Shown here: positions 23,094-33,758 of the stretch, piece after piece
How positions within the stretch are numbered: position 1 is the first letter of the stretch
How the letters are laid out: the number at the start of each line of letters is the position of its first letter
DNA from: Rhypophila decipiens
Lineage: Eukaryota > Ascomycota > Sordariomycetes > Sordariales > Naviculisporaceae
NCBI GenBank assembly: GCA_033297075.1
Contig: MU858047.1
Location: 1-64,000, forward strand
Direction of reading: 5' to 3'
Length of the DNA stretch: 64,000 bases
Translations under genes and position numbers: made by a program
Notes under the pieces: generated by a model
Told to the model about the DNA's origin: nothing
What the model saw: only the letters and a program-made list of their open reading frames with translations
Database searches by the model: none

Positions 23094-24165
23094 CGTGGCT
23101 TCTGAGGCGATTGTTCCTCAGTTCGAGGGCAGCTTGGTGGTGTTTGACAGGCAGCTGTAACCACGACGCGCGAGGACGAGAATGACTGAGGGACGGAAAG
23201 TTGAGGGCAACCACTCCAGGTCGATTTCTCGTAGCCTGGAAGGCACCTGTGATTCCAGACATATCTGGTGAATTAATGTGCCATTTACAATGGTAGGGTG
23301 ATTTTACCTGTCCTGTGCCTTGATTGTTACCAGGAGGGAGACAGATTTGTTGTGTATGTCTTTCTGTTTCTTCCAGGCAGATAACTCCTGTTTATACGTT
23401 TTGGTGATTTTGCGTGTTGCCTGATCGCTTGAGAAGTGATCTGGCACTGTACCGGACACATCATGGCCCGAGAAATCCAGGTCTCGAAGATTGAAGATCG
23501 CTCTATATTTGCTTCATCTGAAGCTCTGCAAAATTGCTCGTAGGTTTCTTATGTACTTACCAATACCCATTCTCTACTCCATGAAACTCGGACGACTTTG
23601 CCATGAAGCTGAATTGCTTACCATTAAGCTCGTCACACGTGCAGGTGTTGGCTTCCGGTGGGCCAGTTCTTCACACAAGAGAATACGATGTTTTTATAAA
23701 GTTCATTTTCATACGCTTGAGATTACTGTGGTATTGAGGATGTGAGAATAGATACTAGCGGGGGAGGGGCAGAATGAGGGGCATGTGAAATTGAATTGGG
23801 GTCTTCATTACCAGGAGCTCATCCCTGACTGACCTCGCAAGCTTTCCATCGTCACTCACCTTTTGTCTCCCTGTCGTCATTTGAAAACGCTGGTTGAGAA
23901 AGTGGTTGGCTCATTAAGGCTGACTTTTTAAGTTTCGTTCTCAGGCAAAGTACACAAGGAAGGTTGGCACGTACCTTGTAGGCTTGTACATAATCCCCAT
24001 CATTCTTCTCCCGTTCATTCTTTGAACCGATACCACTCACATATCCAAACAAGCTATTCCATTCAACGTCACTAAATTATCACTTCCATAGTTCATATAC
24101 CGGTATTCATCAACACAGCCCTCGTCATTCCCAGACTCTCCAGCACACACTCAACAACACACAAG
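23094..24165. other. Divergent promoter region between the uS8 copy and the cytidylyltransferase
   Basis: About 1.07 kb shared by two divergently transcribed genes. The minus-strand frame 23262-23068 overlaps the uS8 start. A plus-strand frame at 23491-23745 has no features. Pyrimidine-rich CACAACAC-type leader sequence precedes the ATG at 24166. Confidence 0.4.
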
Positions 24166-25596
24166 ATGAGCACCGTTGACGAACGCCCGCCCGGAGAACC
24201 AGCTCCTGAACTCCTTGAGGGTCGTCTCTGGGTTGATGGATGTTTCGACTTCTTCCACCACGGTACGTTCCCCAACTATCTAGAACAGCTGTCTATTCCA
24301 GGATATCTTCTGACGCAGAACACAGGCCACGCGGGAGCCGTAGTTCAAGCCAGACAACTCGGTGATGAACTCTACTGTGGCGTCCACTCCGATGAAGCGA
24401 TCCTTGAAAACAAGGGCCCGACTGTCATGAATCTAAAGGAAAGGGTGCTGGCTACTGATGCCTGCCGATGGGTCACCAAGACGATTCCCAACGCGCCGTA
24501 TGTCACTCAGCTAGATTGGATCAGTCACTTCGGCTGCAAGTACGTCGTCCACGGAGACGATATCACATCCGACAGCAGCGGCGAAGATTGCTACCGGTTC
24601 GTCAAGGCGGCAAATCGCTTCAAGGTCGTTAAGAGAACCCCGAGCATCTCGACCACTGATCTCGTCGGGCGCATGTTACTCTGCACTAAGGGTCATTTTA
24701 TCAAGTCATTCGAGAAGATCCTGGCCGGCGAAGAAGGCCCCGGGACAGAAGAAGAACGAAAAGCCAATGGAAAGGATATGCTGGAGAGAATCAGACTCTA
24801 CGCGACCGACGAAACAGCGAAGAACCCTGGCGTAGATGTGTGGTTTTGGACTGATAAGCCTGAAGGCGCATCTTGCAAAGAGCTGCTCAAGGGAAAAGGG
24901 CCGCAACTGGGCCAACGAGTAGTCTATGTCGACGGTGGGTTTGATCTCTTCTCGAGCGGCCATATCGAGTTCCTGCGCATGGTCACTCAGGACGAGGAAG
25001 AGCTGGCCCGACAGGACGGCTGGTACTCGCAGCAGGCCATCGACGAGCGGAAAGGCAAAGGCGCCGACTACGGTCCCGTGTTTGTCATTGCCGGAGTCCA
25101 CGACGACCAGGTCATCAACAACGAGAAAGGCGTCAATTACCCAATCATGAATATCTTTGAGCGCGGACTCTGTGTTCTCCAATGTCGTGTAAGTGTCTAG
25201 CAGCACATCTCACCCACGCCTCGCTGCAATAGTTTGACTAATGACTTGCAGTACATCAACGCCGTTGTATTTGGCGCGCCGTTTATCCCCACCAAAACGT
25301 ATCTTACCTCTCTTCCTTGGGGCACACCCGATGCGGTCTACCACGGACCGACAGCGTTCATGCCAACCACCGACGATGTCTACACGGCGCCGAAGGAGAT
25401 GGGTATTTATCGCGAGATAGGTCATCACGAACATGAAGATGTCAACGCCAGCACCATCGTGCAGAGGATCATGAAAAGCAGAGATCAGTACGAGGCTCGC
25501 CAGAAGGCCAAGGGCATGAAGGCCGATGTGGAAGCGGCCCACAAGAAGAGAGAGGCGTTGGAAGAGGAACAACGGCAGAAGCAGGCACAAAGGTGA
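24166..25596 (+). CDS. Ethanolamine-phosphate cytidylyltransferase
   Basis: Exons 24166-24262, 24326-25188 and 25252-25596 give 434 aa. The enzyme makes CDP-ethanolamine from CTP and phosphoethanolamine in the Kennedy pathway for phosphatidylethanolamine. Two tandem nucleotidyltransferase domains are visible. The first has VDGCFDFFHHGHAG with the CTP-binding HxGH at residues 31-34, and KRTPSISTTDL. The second begins VYVDGGFDLFSSGHIEFL, where the matching motif reads SSGH (242-245). Intron 1 (GTACGT donor, phase 1) falls inside the HxGH motif. Retaining it would destroy the motif, which confirms the splice. Intron 2 (GTAAGT, branch CTAAT, acceptor TTGCAG) lies before YINAVVFGAPF. The C-terminus is a Lys/Glu-rich helix. 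The two-domain layout separates it from choline-phosphate cytidylyltransferase. Confidence 0.93.
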
Positions 25597-26993
25597 GCGA
25601 GGGCTACATAAGACCCAATCCCAGGGTTATCATCAACTGCGCACAAAGGGGATGATGGGATTTTGTAATAGAGTCAACAGGTCGTTCAACAGACCGGTGG
25701 GTAGGCATTATGGATAGGTTTGGGTAAAATAAAGCATAGACTAAGCATTATGATAGCGGCAAGAAAGCAGTGTCCACCATGAAAAGACCATCTGATACTG
25801 TCATGGTTGGGCAAAATGAAAGAAAAAAAGAATTGTCTTTGTGGAAGTTCATCAGATACCATAACGCATTATGTAGTCCGCATTGGCTATTGCCTCAGAG
25901 CTTGACTCTATAAAGTTTTATCATCACTTGAACTTCAAGACGTGCCCCCAGAGCCCACCAGCTGCTTCGGAAATCAATGCTCGAGCGGCAAGGACAAGAT
26001 TGGCTTCCCATGAAACCCAGAGTGTTGAGCGTCCCGCCACTGTCGCAAGTGAAAAAGAAGCCGCAAAAATTGAAGCACCCCCTCGCACCAAGAATAAGCC
26101 CCGTCGAGTAACTCGGAAGACCCCAAAGAGGCCAACGAGCAATCGCATGTCTGTAAAATCGTGACGAAATTTCTCGAGTCAGCCATACATTCCCAGGCCA
26201 GACCGAGTGACGGCTGCCCACCATCGACCGACACCCGCCACGGGACAGTCAACACATTTACACCAGACAGCCAGAGCGCGGACTCATATCTTCGTCCATG
26301 TGGTCTCCAGCCTGGAAGCAAACGGTCAAAAGCCAGCGATGAGTTGATGGTCGACTTCGCGATGGACAGGGCCACTCAAGACAGACAAGGAACAGACGAC
26401 CGAGATCAGCCGCAGTGCTTCTATGGCGGCGCGTTTCCGCAACCACTTTTGGTGTCAAGAGCAGTTTCCGGGGACTTTCTCCCAAAGCAAGAAAGAGTGA
26501 AAGAACTGCATGAAATGCCGATCTCTCCGTTTGTAAGCTTCGATAGCGATTTGTTGGGCGAGGGGGTGCTTGGAAAAAGAAAAAGAGAGAGAAGGAAGAA
26601 GTTGGCTTTGAGATCCAAAAATTTCTTTAAATGCCCGAATCGAGAAATTCAGGGTGGGTCCGTGGGGTCAGAGGGGCTAACTTTTCAGCCAATAGCCGCT
26701 CTGCACCAAAAGCTGCAGGGCAAATGTGGCCCAGGCACGCGCTCTCGCGTCGTGGTTGACCTTAAAGTTTACTGACGTCTGAAGCTTCTTCGCCTACAAA
26801 CACGGTACAAACTTGGGGTCAGTCGCTCGCCGCCGCCGCCGCCCAACAACTTCTTCTCGACTGTCAAGAATCAAATCTTATCCGCATCTTCGAACCACGC
26901 CCCCCGCATCGTTTACCGCGTCTCGGCAGACCACTACTCGGCGCATTACTTGAGGGCTGGCGGGCGATTGTTTGTCGCAATCGCAGCCTCAAA
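25597..26993. other. Intergenic region upstream of Rae1, no gene called
   Basis: 1.4 kb between two plus-strand genes. Two adjacent frames (25883-26164 and 26161-26775) look open, but the first begins at TTG and the second at GTG, and neither has recognisable features. The last 200 bp are C/T-rich and probably contain the Rae1 promoter and leader. Confidence 0.4.
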
Positions 26994-28138
26994 ATGGCAC
27001 TCTTTTCGACCCAAGCTTCCTCGCAACCGAGCAACACTCTCGGTGACCTGGCCAAGGATGTCGCTCTCGAAAATCCTCCCGAAGACAGCATTTCAGACCT
27101 GGCCTTCAACACAGGCCAGAACGACCCGAAAGACCTGCTCGCCGTAGCAAGTTGGGATAAGAAGGTGCGGATATACGAAATTACGTCCAACGGCCAGGGT
27201 ATAGGTAAAGCCATGATCGAACATGATGGCCCCGTCTTCTCAGTGGACTTCTTCAAGGACGGAACCAAAGTCATCTCCGCTGGCGCCGACAAACAAGGCA
27301 AGGTTCTGGATCTCAATACCGGCCAGACTATGCAATTTGCGGCGCACGAGCAACCCATCAAGTCAGTTCGTTACTGCGAAATCCAAGGCGGACAGCATGC
27401 AGTTACCGGTTCTTGGGACAAGACGATCAGATACTGGGACTTTCGACAACAAGCACCGATCGCTACCGTGCAATGCCAAGAACGTGTTTACACAATGGAT
27501 GTGAAGGATAACTTGTTGGTAGTTGGAACAGCCGACAGATACATCAACATCATCAACCTAGCTTCGGACCCGACCAAGTTCTACAAGACTATCCAGAGTC
27601 CGCTCAAGTGGCAGACGCGGGTTGTCAGCTGCTTCATTGACTCGACTGGTTTTGCCATCGGAAGCATCGAGGGCCGCTGCGCCATTCAATATGTTGAGGA
27701 CAAGGACAATGCGTATGTATACCGGATGCGCACTACCCCCGAGATGTCGAACTTTGCTGACATATGGCCACATATAGGTCCAACTTTTCATTCAAATGCC
27801 ACCGAGACCCAACACAGAATAACATTACAAACGTTTACGCCGTAAACGATATTTCCTTCCACCCAGTACACGGAACGTTCAGCACCGCCGGTAGTGACGG
27901 CACTTTCCATTTCTGGGACAAGGATGCGAAGCATCGACTCAAGGGCTACCCGAACGTTGGCGGCAGCATCACGGCCACCAAATTCAACAAGAACGGCTCC
28001 ATCTTTGCCTACGCCATCAGCTACGACTGGAGCAAGGGATATCAGGCCAATACCACCAACTACCCTACCAAGGTCATGCTGCATCCTGTGCAGGCCGACG
28101 AATGCAAACCCAGACCCAGCACTAAGAAGCCTAGGTAG
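26994..28138 (+). CDS. mRNA export factor Rae1/Gle2 (WD40 beta-propeller)
   Basis: Exons 26994-27712 and 27778-28138 (donor GCGTATGT, branch CTGAC, acceptor TATAG, phase 2) give 359 aa, the usual length for the family. Rae1 docks on the nuclear pore by binding the GLEBS motif of Nup98-type nucleoporins and assists mRNA export. Its animal homologue also acts at the mitotic checkpoint. WD40-like repeats are visible: VASWDKKVRIYEI, VISAGADKQGKVLDL, AVTGSWDKTIRYWDF, VVGTADRYINIINL, and FSTAGSDGTFHFWDK in the second exon. The family signatures PLKWQTRVVSCF, GFAIGSIEGRCAIQYV and FSFKCHR are present, the last created by splicing. The C-terminal ISYDWSKG is also typical. The N-terminus is a short flexible segment. 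Confidence 0.95.
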
Positions 28139-28448
28139 AACAACTCTTCAGGGGTGGGGCGCGGTGCGCGCTCAAGAAGCTTGACAGCCAGCCTTATGCG
28201 TCGGTCATAGCCCCGTTGTAGCTTGAAACCTGTTCTGCCATTATGTCCTCAAAGACATGGTCCGGAACTCCAGGCAGGAGAGAATGGTGATGGGAGAATT
28301 TTACCAGCGAAATCGGGGAAAATGGAGTTATCACATGGATGGGTAGTTTTTGCGGTTTGCCGTCTTTGAGTTAGCATTAGCCTAGCCGTGAATTCATTAT
28401 TTAGATAGACAGCAGTCGCAGAAGTACAGCTGTAAATCCCTGCCTACC
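28139..28448. other. Short convergent intergenic region
   Basis: 310 bp between the stop codons of Rae1 and the MYND gene. No gene or repeat is seen. The two transcripts probably overlap at their 3' ends. Confidence 0.4.
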
Positions 28449-29216
28449 TTACCTTCCCCATATCGTGATGATACCCTTGATGACCTTGCAATCGGCCTTG
28501 TGCCCGCCGTCCGTCCACCCCTTGACTTGACACTCCTGCACGTATAATGACTGTCAGCGTTTCCCTTCCATGGAACCGTAAGGTACCAGAGAGTCTCGAC
28601 GAACAACGAAAATCAAGCAGTAACTCACCTTGCTGCAATACCTGGCAACCCCACAGCCAGTACACTTGAACAAGCCCGACGACCCATCCTCACCACCACC
28701 GACCTTGCCACACGCATCACATCTTGCCCTTTCCTTTTCTTCCTCGTCCTTCTCCTGCTGCTGCTGCTGTTGTCTCGAGAAATCCTCAGCCTCCCTAAAC
28801 CGCTCCACAATCTCAAAAACCCTCTCCATCTTACCATTAATAACCTCCACCTCATGCTCCCTCCCTTTGGGTATCCGAAGAGATGCCTTGCCGGATTTAC
28901 TATCCTCCCTAGGGGAGACTTTCCTCGCGAGACCATTCCGAAGGATAACCGTTGCTCCTTTTTTCAGGTTTCTGGATTTGAGGAATTTGATGCCCTCTTC
29001 GCGGTCGTAGCCCTCGAATACCAGGGCGAAGGGGACGGCGTCTCTGTCGGTTAGGATCAGCGTCGGTTTGGTGATTGTCATGTCGTCTTTTACTTGGGCT
29101 ATTAGCGTCGTCGGGGTTGTTGTGATGACCGTTGGGTTGCCATTGCCCTCTTGTTCGGCGGGGAGGGCGTTGAAGGAGGGGAATAGATTTCTGTTCGTGA
29201 AATCGGGTGGTGCCAT
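28449..29216 (-). CDS. MYND-type zinc-finger protein
   Basis: Exons 29216-28629 and 28535-28449 (donor GTGAGT, acceptor GTGCAG, phase 0) give 224 aa. The N-terminal 145 residues form a small domain of unknown type (TKPTLILTDRDAVPFALVFE, RNLKKGATVILRNGLARKV). A polyglutamine run from a CTG-type triplet repeat and an acidic/basic helix follow. A C-terminal MYND finger has Cys166, 169, 185, 188, 194, 198, His208 and Cys212. The last three ligands come from exon 2, so the splice is needed to complete the finger. MYND domains bind proline-rich peptides and recruit partners. No SET domain is present, so this is not a methyltransferase. A donor-like GTAAGG overlaps the stop codon, so an alternative longer C-terminus is possible. 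Confidence 0.82.
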
Positions 29217-30303
29217 CTCTCGCTCTGGTTGCCTTGGTGTTGAATACCACTTTGTAAATCTTGTTCTATTCTCTGTGTGCTTGTATACGAGATAATGATA
29301 AGTGCGACCGTCTCAAGATGAGATCCGAGGTAGATTGGTGAGTGAGAACTTGGGTATCAATTGAACGTCTTGTATAAAGTCTTCGGGCTCAAGTGTGAAG
29401 ATAGATCAGATGTATACGAAGTATATACCGGAGTCTCTATATTCGAATACAAATGACCATGAATGTCAACGAGTTATGGGTTGGTGGTGAAGGGGATTTG
29501 GAGGATGAGAACATGAACATGAAACATGAGAATGTAATCAATCGCTGGCTCCCCTCCTTAACTACTTAACCCCGCTAGTCTACAACCTCACTCTCCACCC
29601 CAATGATTTATCTTGGCGCGTCATCTTCAGTGAATAAATTTGAAGCTTCAAGAAGGCTTCATAAACCCATTCACTCATAAGGTACCCTACATTCCGAGAA
29701 TGAATCCACCCCTACGGCACCCACCCGGGCACTGCCGGGTCAACCCCTTCATTTGGTGAGACCATAGTTTCACCACCGGGCCAACCTGTCGTCAATTCCT
29801 GACAACAAGGTACGTCATCTCAGACTGGATGTTTCAGAAGATACTGTTGTGATCAAGCCCGTTCAACGATCTTAGCACGTAGGTGATTATTGGACCGTTT
29901 CAAATTTTAGCACAAAGTACGGATAGCTCAGCTAGCGACGTATCTCTATGTACAACGCAGTCCCTTCACCATCAATACGGTCACCCTTCTGAAGGTGCCA
30001 GATAAGCCAGAGAAAAGCGTCAGTTGGTATAACGCATACCCTAAATACTTATAGGGCGATGACATGTACAAGTCCACAAAAGAAGAAAAAAGAAAAAAAG
30101 AAAAAAGAAAGAAAGGAAGGGCGCGGGTATGCAGCCCTATTATAGAGGGAGAATAATGAAACAAATAGGAGAAAGTGAAAAAATGAGAACCAGAAGATAC
30201 CATCCCATGTAACCTGTTTCCTATCCAGGTTCGAATATCCCCAACGCCATGCCTGTACAAAAAAAGAAGAAAAGAGGAGAACAAAAGGCGAAACCCTTTC
30301 ACA
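29217..30303. other. Intergenic region, no gene seen
   Basis: Promoter of the MYND gene and the 3' flank of the GH76 gene. There is a purine-rich run of GAAAAAA-type repeats at about 30080-30120. The minus-strand frame at 29946-30311 is low-complexity (Phe/Leu/Ser from that run) and is not called. Confidence 0.4.
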
Positions 30304-31851
30304 TTATACACCTGTACTCATCCAGCCGAAAGTACCTATCGCACCAGCGAGGATGACAAACGTCAACACTCCCGCCCCTGCCTTGTCAGCCATGGTGGGT
30401 GGTGTAGAGTGGCCCGAGAAGGTGTCTGAGTGACTACCGGCGTTCGGATTACCGCGGCTCGTTCCTCCGGTTGAGTTCGTAAGGGGCACCTTCGTTTGGC
30501 CGATAAGAAGAGTTGATACTGCCCCGAGTACGTTCATCTGCTGTCCTGCGCCGTGGCTGCCATCGTAGACCCGCTTATTCCACTTAAAACCGCAGGCTCT
30601 CCCGTTTGCTTCCCCGGTACATGTCGCAATTGCAGCCTCGGCCGACTTTCGAAGCACTGGCATGACCTGATCCTTAATAAACGGTGCTACCTGTGTCGCG
30701 GTCGCCAACCATCGATGGACATAACCCTTGAAACTCAACATGTCCGTGGTGCAAGACATGTGCTCTTCACAGGCCATTTCATAAGCGACGCCGTCGGGGA
30801 AGAAGTCGGTCAGTGTCGAATTGAGAAGTCCTAGGATGCGTGTCTTCCACTTGTCGCTGCCATTGGTCTGTTTTCGCATTGTCAGTTGGGTATTACCGTC
30901 ACATTGATTACGGGAAACATACGTAGCTGTACATGTACGCCGCACCTAGAAGGAAAACGCCGTTGTTGTACGAGAATTGGGCCTTGTTGATGTCGGTGCA
31001 GTTGTATTCGACATGGCCGCCGTCATAAATATCGTATCCGGGAGTCATCAGGCCAACACTCTCCATCCAGTCCCATGTCTTGTCAGCCCATTCAGCGTAC
31101 GTCTTGTTTCCGGTGTAGCGAGCAAGTCTTGCGCCGAGGTTGAAAAAGCAGCCGTTGGCAATACCTGTGTCCTGTCAGTCTGCCATTCACAAGCCGGGAA
31201 CTTCCCAGGCAGTCGTTCACTCACTGTTTTTGTAATTATATCCATTGTTTGACAAAGGAATCTGCCATCGCAATCCGCCATTGCAAGTAGTGTCGTGTCG
31301 TTCGGGGCTTGCCTGGGTGTTGAAAACGGCCTGAGCTAGCGCGAGCCACTGCGGTTCGTCTGGTGACGGATCGGGGAAACCGTTCTCAGCGGCTAGCATG
31401 GCTGTCATTCCCCAGAATCCTTGATCGTCGTTGCCTAGTGAGGCCGTTACGTTTGGTGGCATGTAGTCCTCTTGCGGTCCAACCTGCCAAAGCAGCGCCT
31501 GCTTGATAACCTCGTTGTAAGAATTATCGCCCGTCATCTTCCAGTAATCGATCATGGTCCCCCACATTGCTCCTGCCTCCCACCAGTAGTAATCACCTGC
31601 CGGAGGAGGGCCAGGCAGGATTCCTGGTGTCTGTCCTGTCTCGTTTCCATGATAATAAGTCATAAGATCGTATGCAACCGCCGCGGCGGTTTTTCTGATA
31701 TCATCTTGATCGTAATGTTAGTGCAAGCCCGAATAATCCAGTCAGGATGGAAGAAAAGTGACGGACCTGCTGTCGCAATGCTATAGAGGGCGTTGGCTGT
31801 ACCACTTCCGGCCAGGACGGCCAGAGCGAGCCGGGAAGTTGCGAAAATCAT
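30304..31851 (-). CDS. GPI-anchored GH76 mannan endo-1,6-alpha-mannosidase, Dfg5/Dcw1 type
   Basis: Four exons, 31851-31767, 31704-31225, 31164-30923 and 30867-30304, give 456 aa. Proteins of this family act at the plasma membrane and wall and are thought to cross-link GPI-anchored mannoproteins into the glucan wall. A signal peptide covers residues 1-21. The catalytic Asp pair lies in [11 protein letters not shown] (D121, D122). [36 protein letters not shown] and the C-terminal half of the (alpha/alpha) barrel are all visible. The protein ends in a Ser/Thr/Gly/Asn linker and a hydrophobic tail ([16 protein letters not shown]) typical of GPI attachment. Intron 1 uses the acceptor at ATCAAG, which gives [16 protein letters not shown] nearby TATCAG acceptor would shift the frame. 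N-glycosylation sites (NET, NVT, NCT) are present. Confidence 0.93.
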
Positions 31852-33758
31852 GTTGTTTGTGGGTGACGACTGAGCGAGCGACTAAAGTTGGAATGAGCGT
31901 CGGAAGAAAGACAAACTGCAAGAAACCAAAACTCCTCGAGAAATGACAGTTAGATCATGACCATCGAAGGGTTAGGATGTTATGTTTGTTGTCTTTTCCA
32001 AAAGTTTCGTGGCCGAATGGATATCGTTGCGATTGTTGGAGAGTGAAAGTGAATGTGAATGTGAATGATGAGAGGAGAGGAGTTGCAAATCAGGGAAATT
32101 GGCTGGATGGGACACCGGCGACTAAAGGAGGGTACCTTGTAATTCGTATTGTTGATGCCCTGCGGGAAGGGGGCAATGGGGGCAATAAACCATCTGGTTT
32201 ACCGGAGGTACAGCGGGATAAAAGGGAGGTGTTAACAATGGGGAAGTCAATTGGCGCATGTTCTAGCAGAGCCCAGGGGTGCGCAAGTACCGAATGCCGT
32301 CCAAAAGCGGAAGCACAGGCGCATGTGGCTGGACGATCGAAGCGAAGAGGGCGAGTGGGTGGGTCACAGGCGAGTGTGAGCGCTGATTGGGAGGGCATGG
32401 CTGGTTGCATCAAACTAGGAACTGTGCAAGTGTCCAATTCGTTCTCATTGTTTTTCTCGGTTTTATTCTCGTGATGATGTTTACTCTGTATCCCCCACAC
32501 AGACTTACAAGTCAGATCTCAAACTCTCTCCCAAGTTCCAACAAGCGTTTCCCCCCAGCTTTTACACCTCTTGGCCGGCTGGGCATTTGAGCTTGTTCGT
32601 GCTTGGTGTTGCTTGTTCCTCGTGGGCAAATCTTCTTCACTCCACTTGCAAGGAACACTGGGCCAGGTCTCGACTTGGCGGCCGGGTCTAGGATCAACAA
32701 TCTCAGCCAATCAATTCTCAGGGATGATTCAACCCTTAATTTAATGACGTGACATCCTAGCCAGCGGTTTCTTTGCGATTGAACACCCGCCAAGGTACAA
32801 GGCATTGAATGCGATAAGGAGAGGCCATCGTTCTGCCAATAACACGGAGACGACACCTATTTTCAAGATACCGGTACTCCGTAGCCGTTATTTCGAAAAA
32901 TCAAGATGGCTACGAACACTGCCTGCACCAAATAAACTGCTGAGGCAGCCAGCAACCCAGGAGCTGCATCATTGTCTCTCCACTTACATGTCTGCACTAC
33001 GGCAAGGGACGTTATTTTCGGGTTGTGATGTACCACGAAAAAACTGGGCAATTTATTGAGATTACGTTGTATATCGGGACTGAAGGCTGCACCACAGGAC
33101 GACATATCTTGATCGACACCTGCCAGAATATCACCCAAGAGTATGTTCACACGTGATGTCTGTCCGTGGCCTGCTGTAAACATGATATGGATCGCAGGGT
33201 CGAATACTGAAGGTCTTGGAGGGGCTCGAATGATAAACACGCAAGGCAAGAGCGATGATCTTGTCGAAGAGCATTATTTCATGCCAGTATGATAGCTGCT
33301 TGTACAACTTTCATGACCTACATTATTATGACCAACAAAAGCAGAAAGGGAAACTTGCTCATGGTGATGCGGTGGTTTTTGACTGTCTTTCATACCAGGT
33401 CTCATGAGATGAACCCCGCAGCTTCCCCTCAGCGCCTTCACTCTCCAACTGCCCAGAACTTCCCCGCCTCCGGACGCTGCAGGCGAAGGGCAGTCACGCC
33501 AGTGACCGTCTGACAGACATCTGCCATCATATTCACATTCGTGGGCTGGTACCAGACGAAAGATCTGGCAGGTGCGACAGACAACATCAAGGGAACAATT
33601 GATTTCCCTTGAAGCGTAAGCAACGGTGGGGTCATAAGATTCATTCACCCGTCACTTGCTGAGGACAATCCGACTTCCCTTTCCTCATCATCATCTTCAA
33701 TTGTTCTTCGAGCCTCTGTACAAGCCAGCAACTAGGGACGACGTAACTGCGAGCCAAG
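31852..33758. other. Divergent promoter region between GH76 and FluG
   Basis: 1.9 kb between two divergent genes. It has a GTGAAT-type short repeat at about 32045. Overlapping frames on both strands (for example 31977-32474, 32863-33249 and 33274-33648) have no features, and none is called. Confidence 0.4.

Noticed and set aside
25883..26775. Two adjacent plus-strand frames of 93 and 204 codons before Rae1
   Set aside because: Both begin with non-ATG codons (TTG and GTG), have low-complexity basic or mixed composition and no motif. They occupy the Rae1 promoter.
30225..30245. B-box-like GGTTCGAATATCC
   Set aside because: No A-box or cloverleaf upstream, so no tRNA is called.
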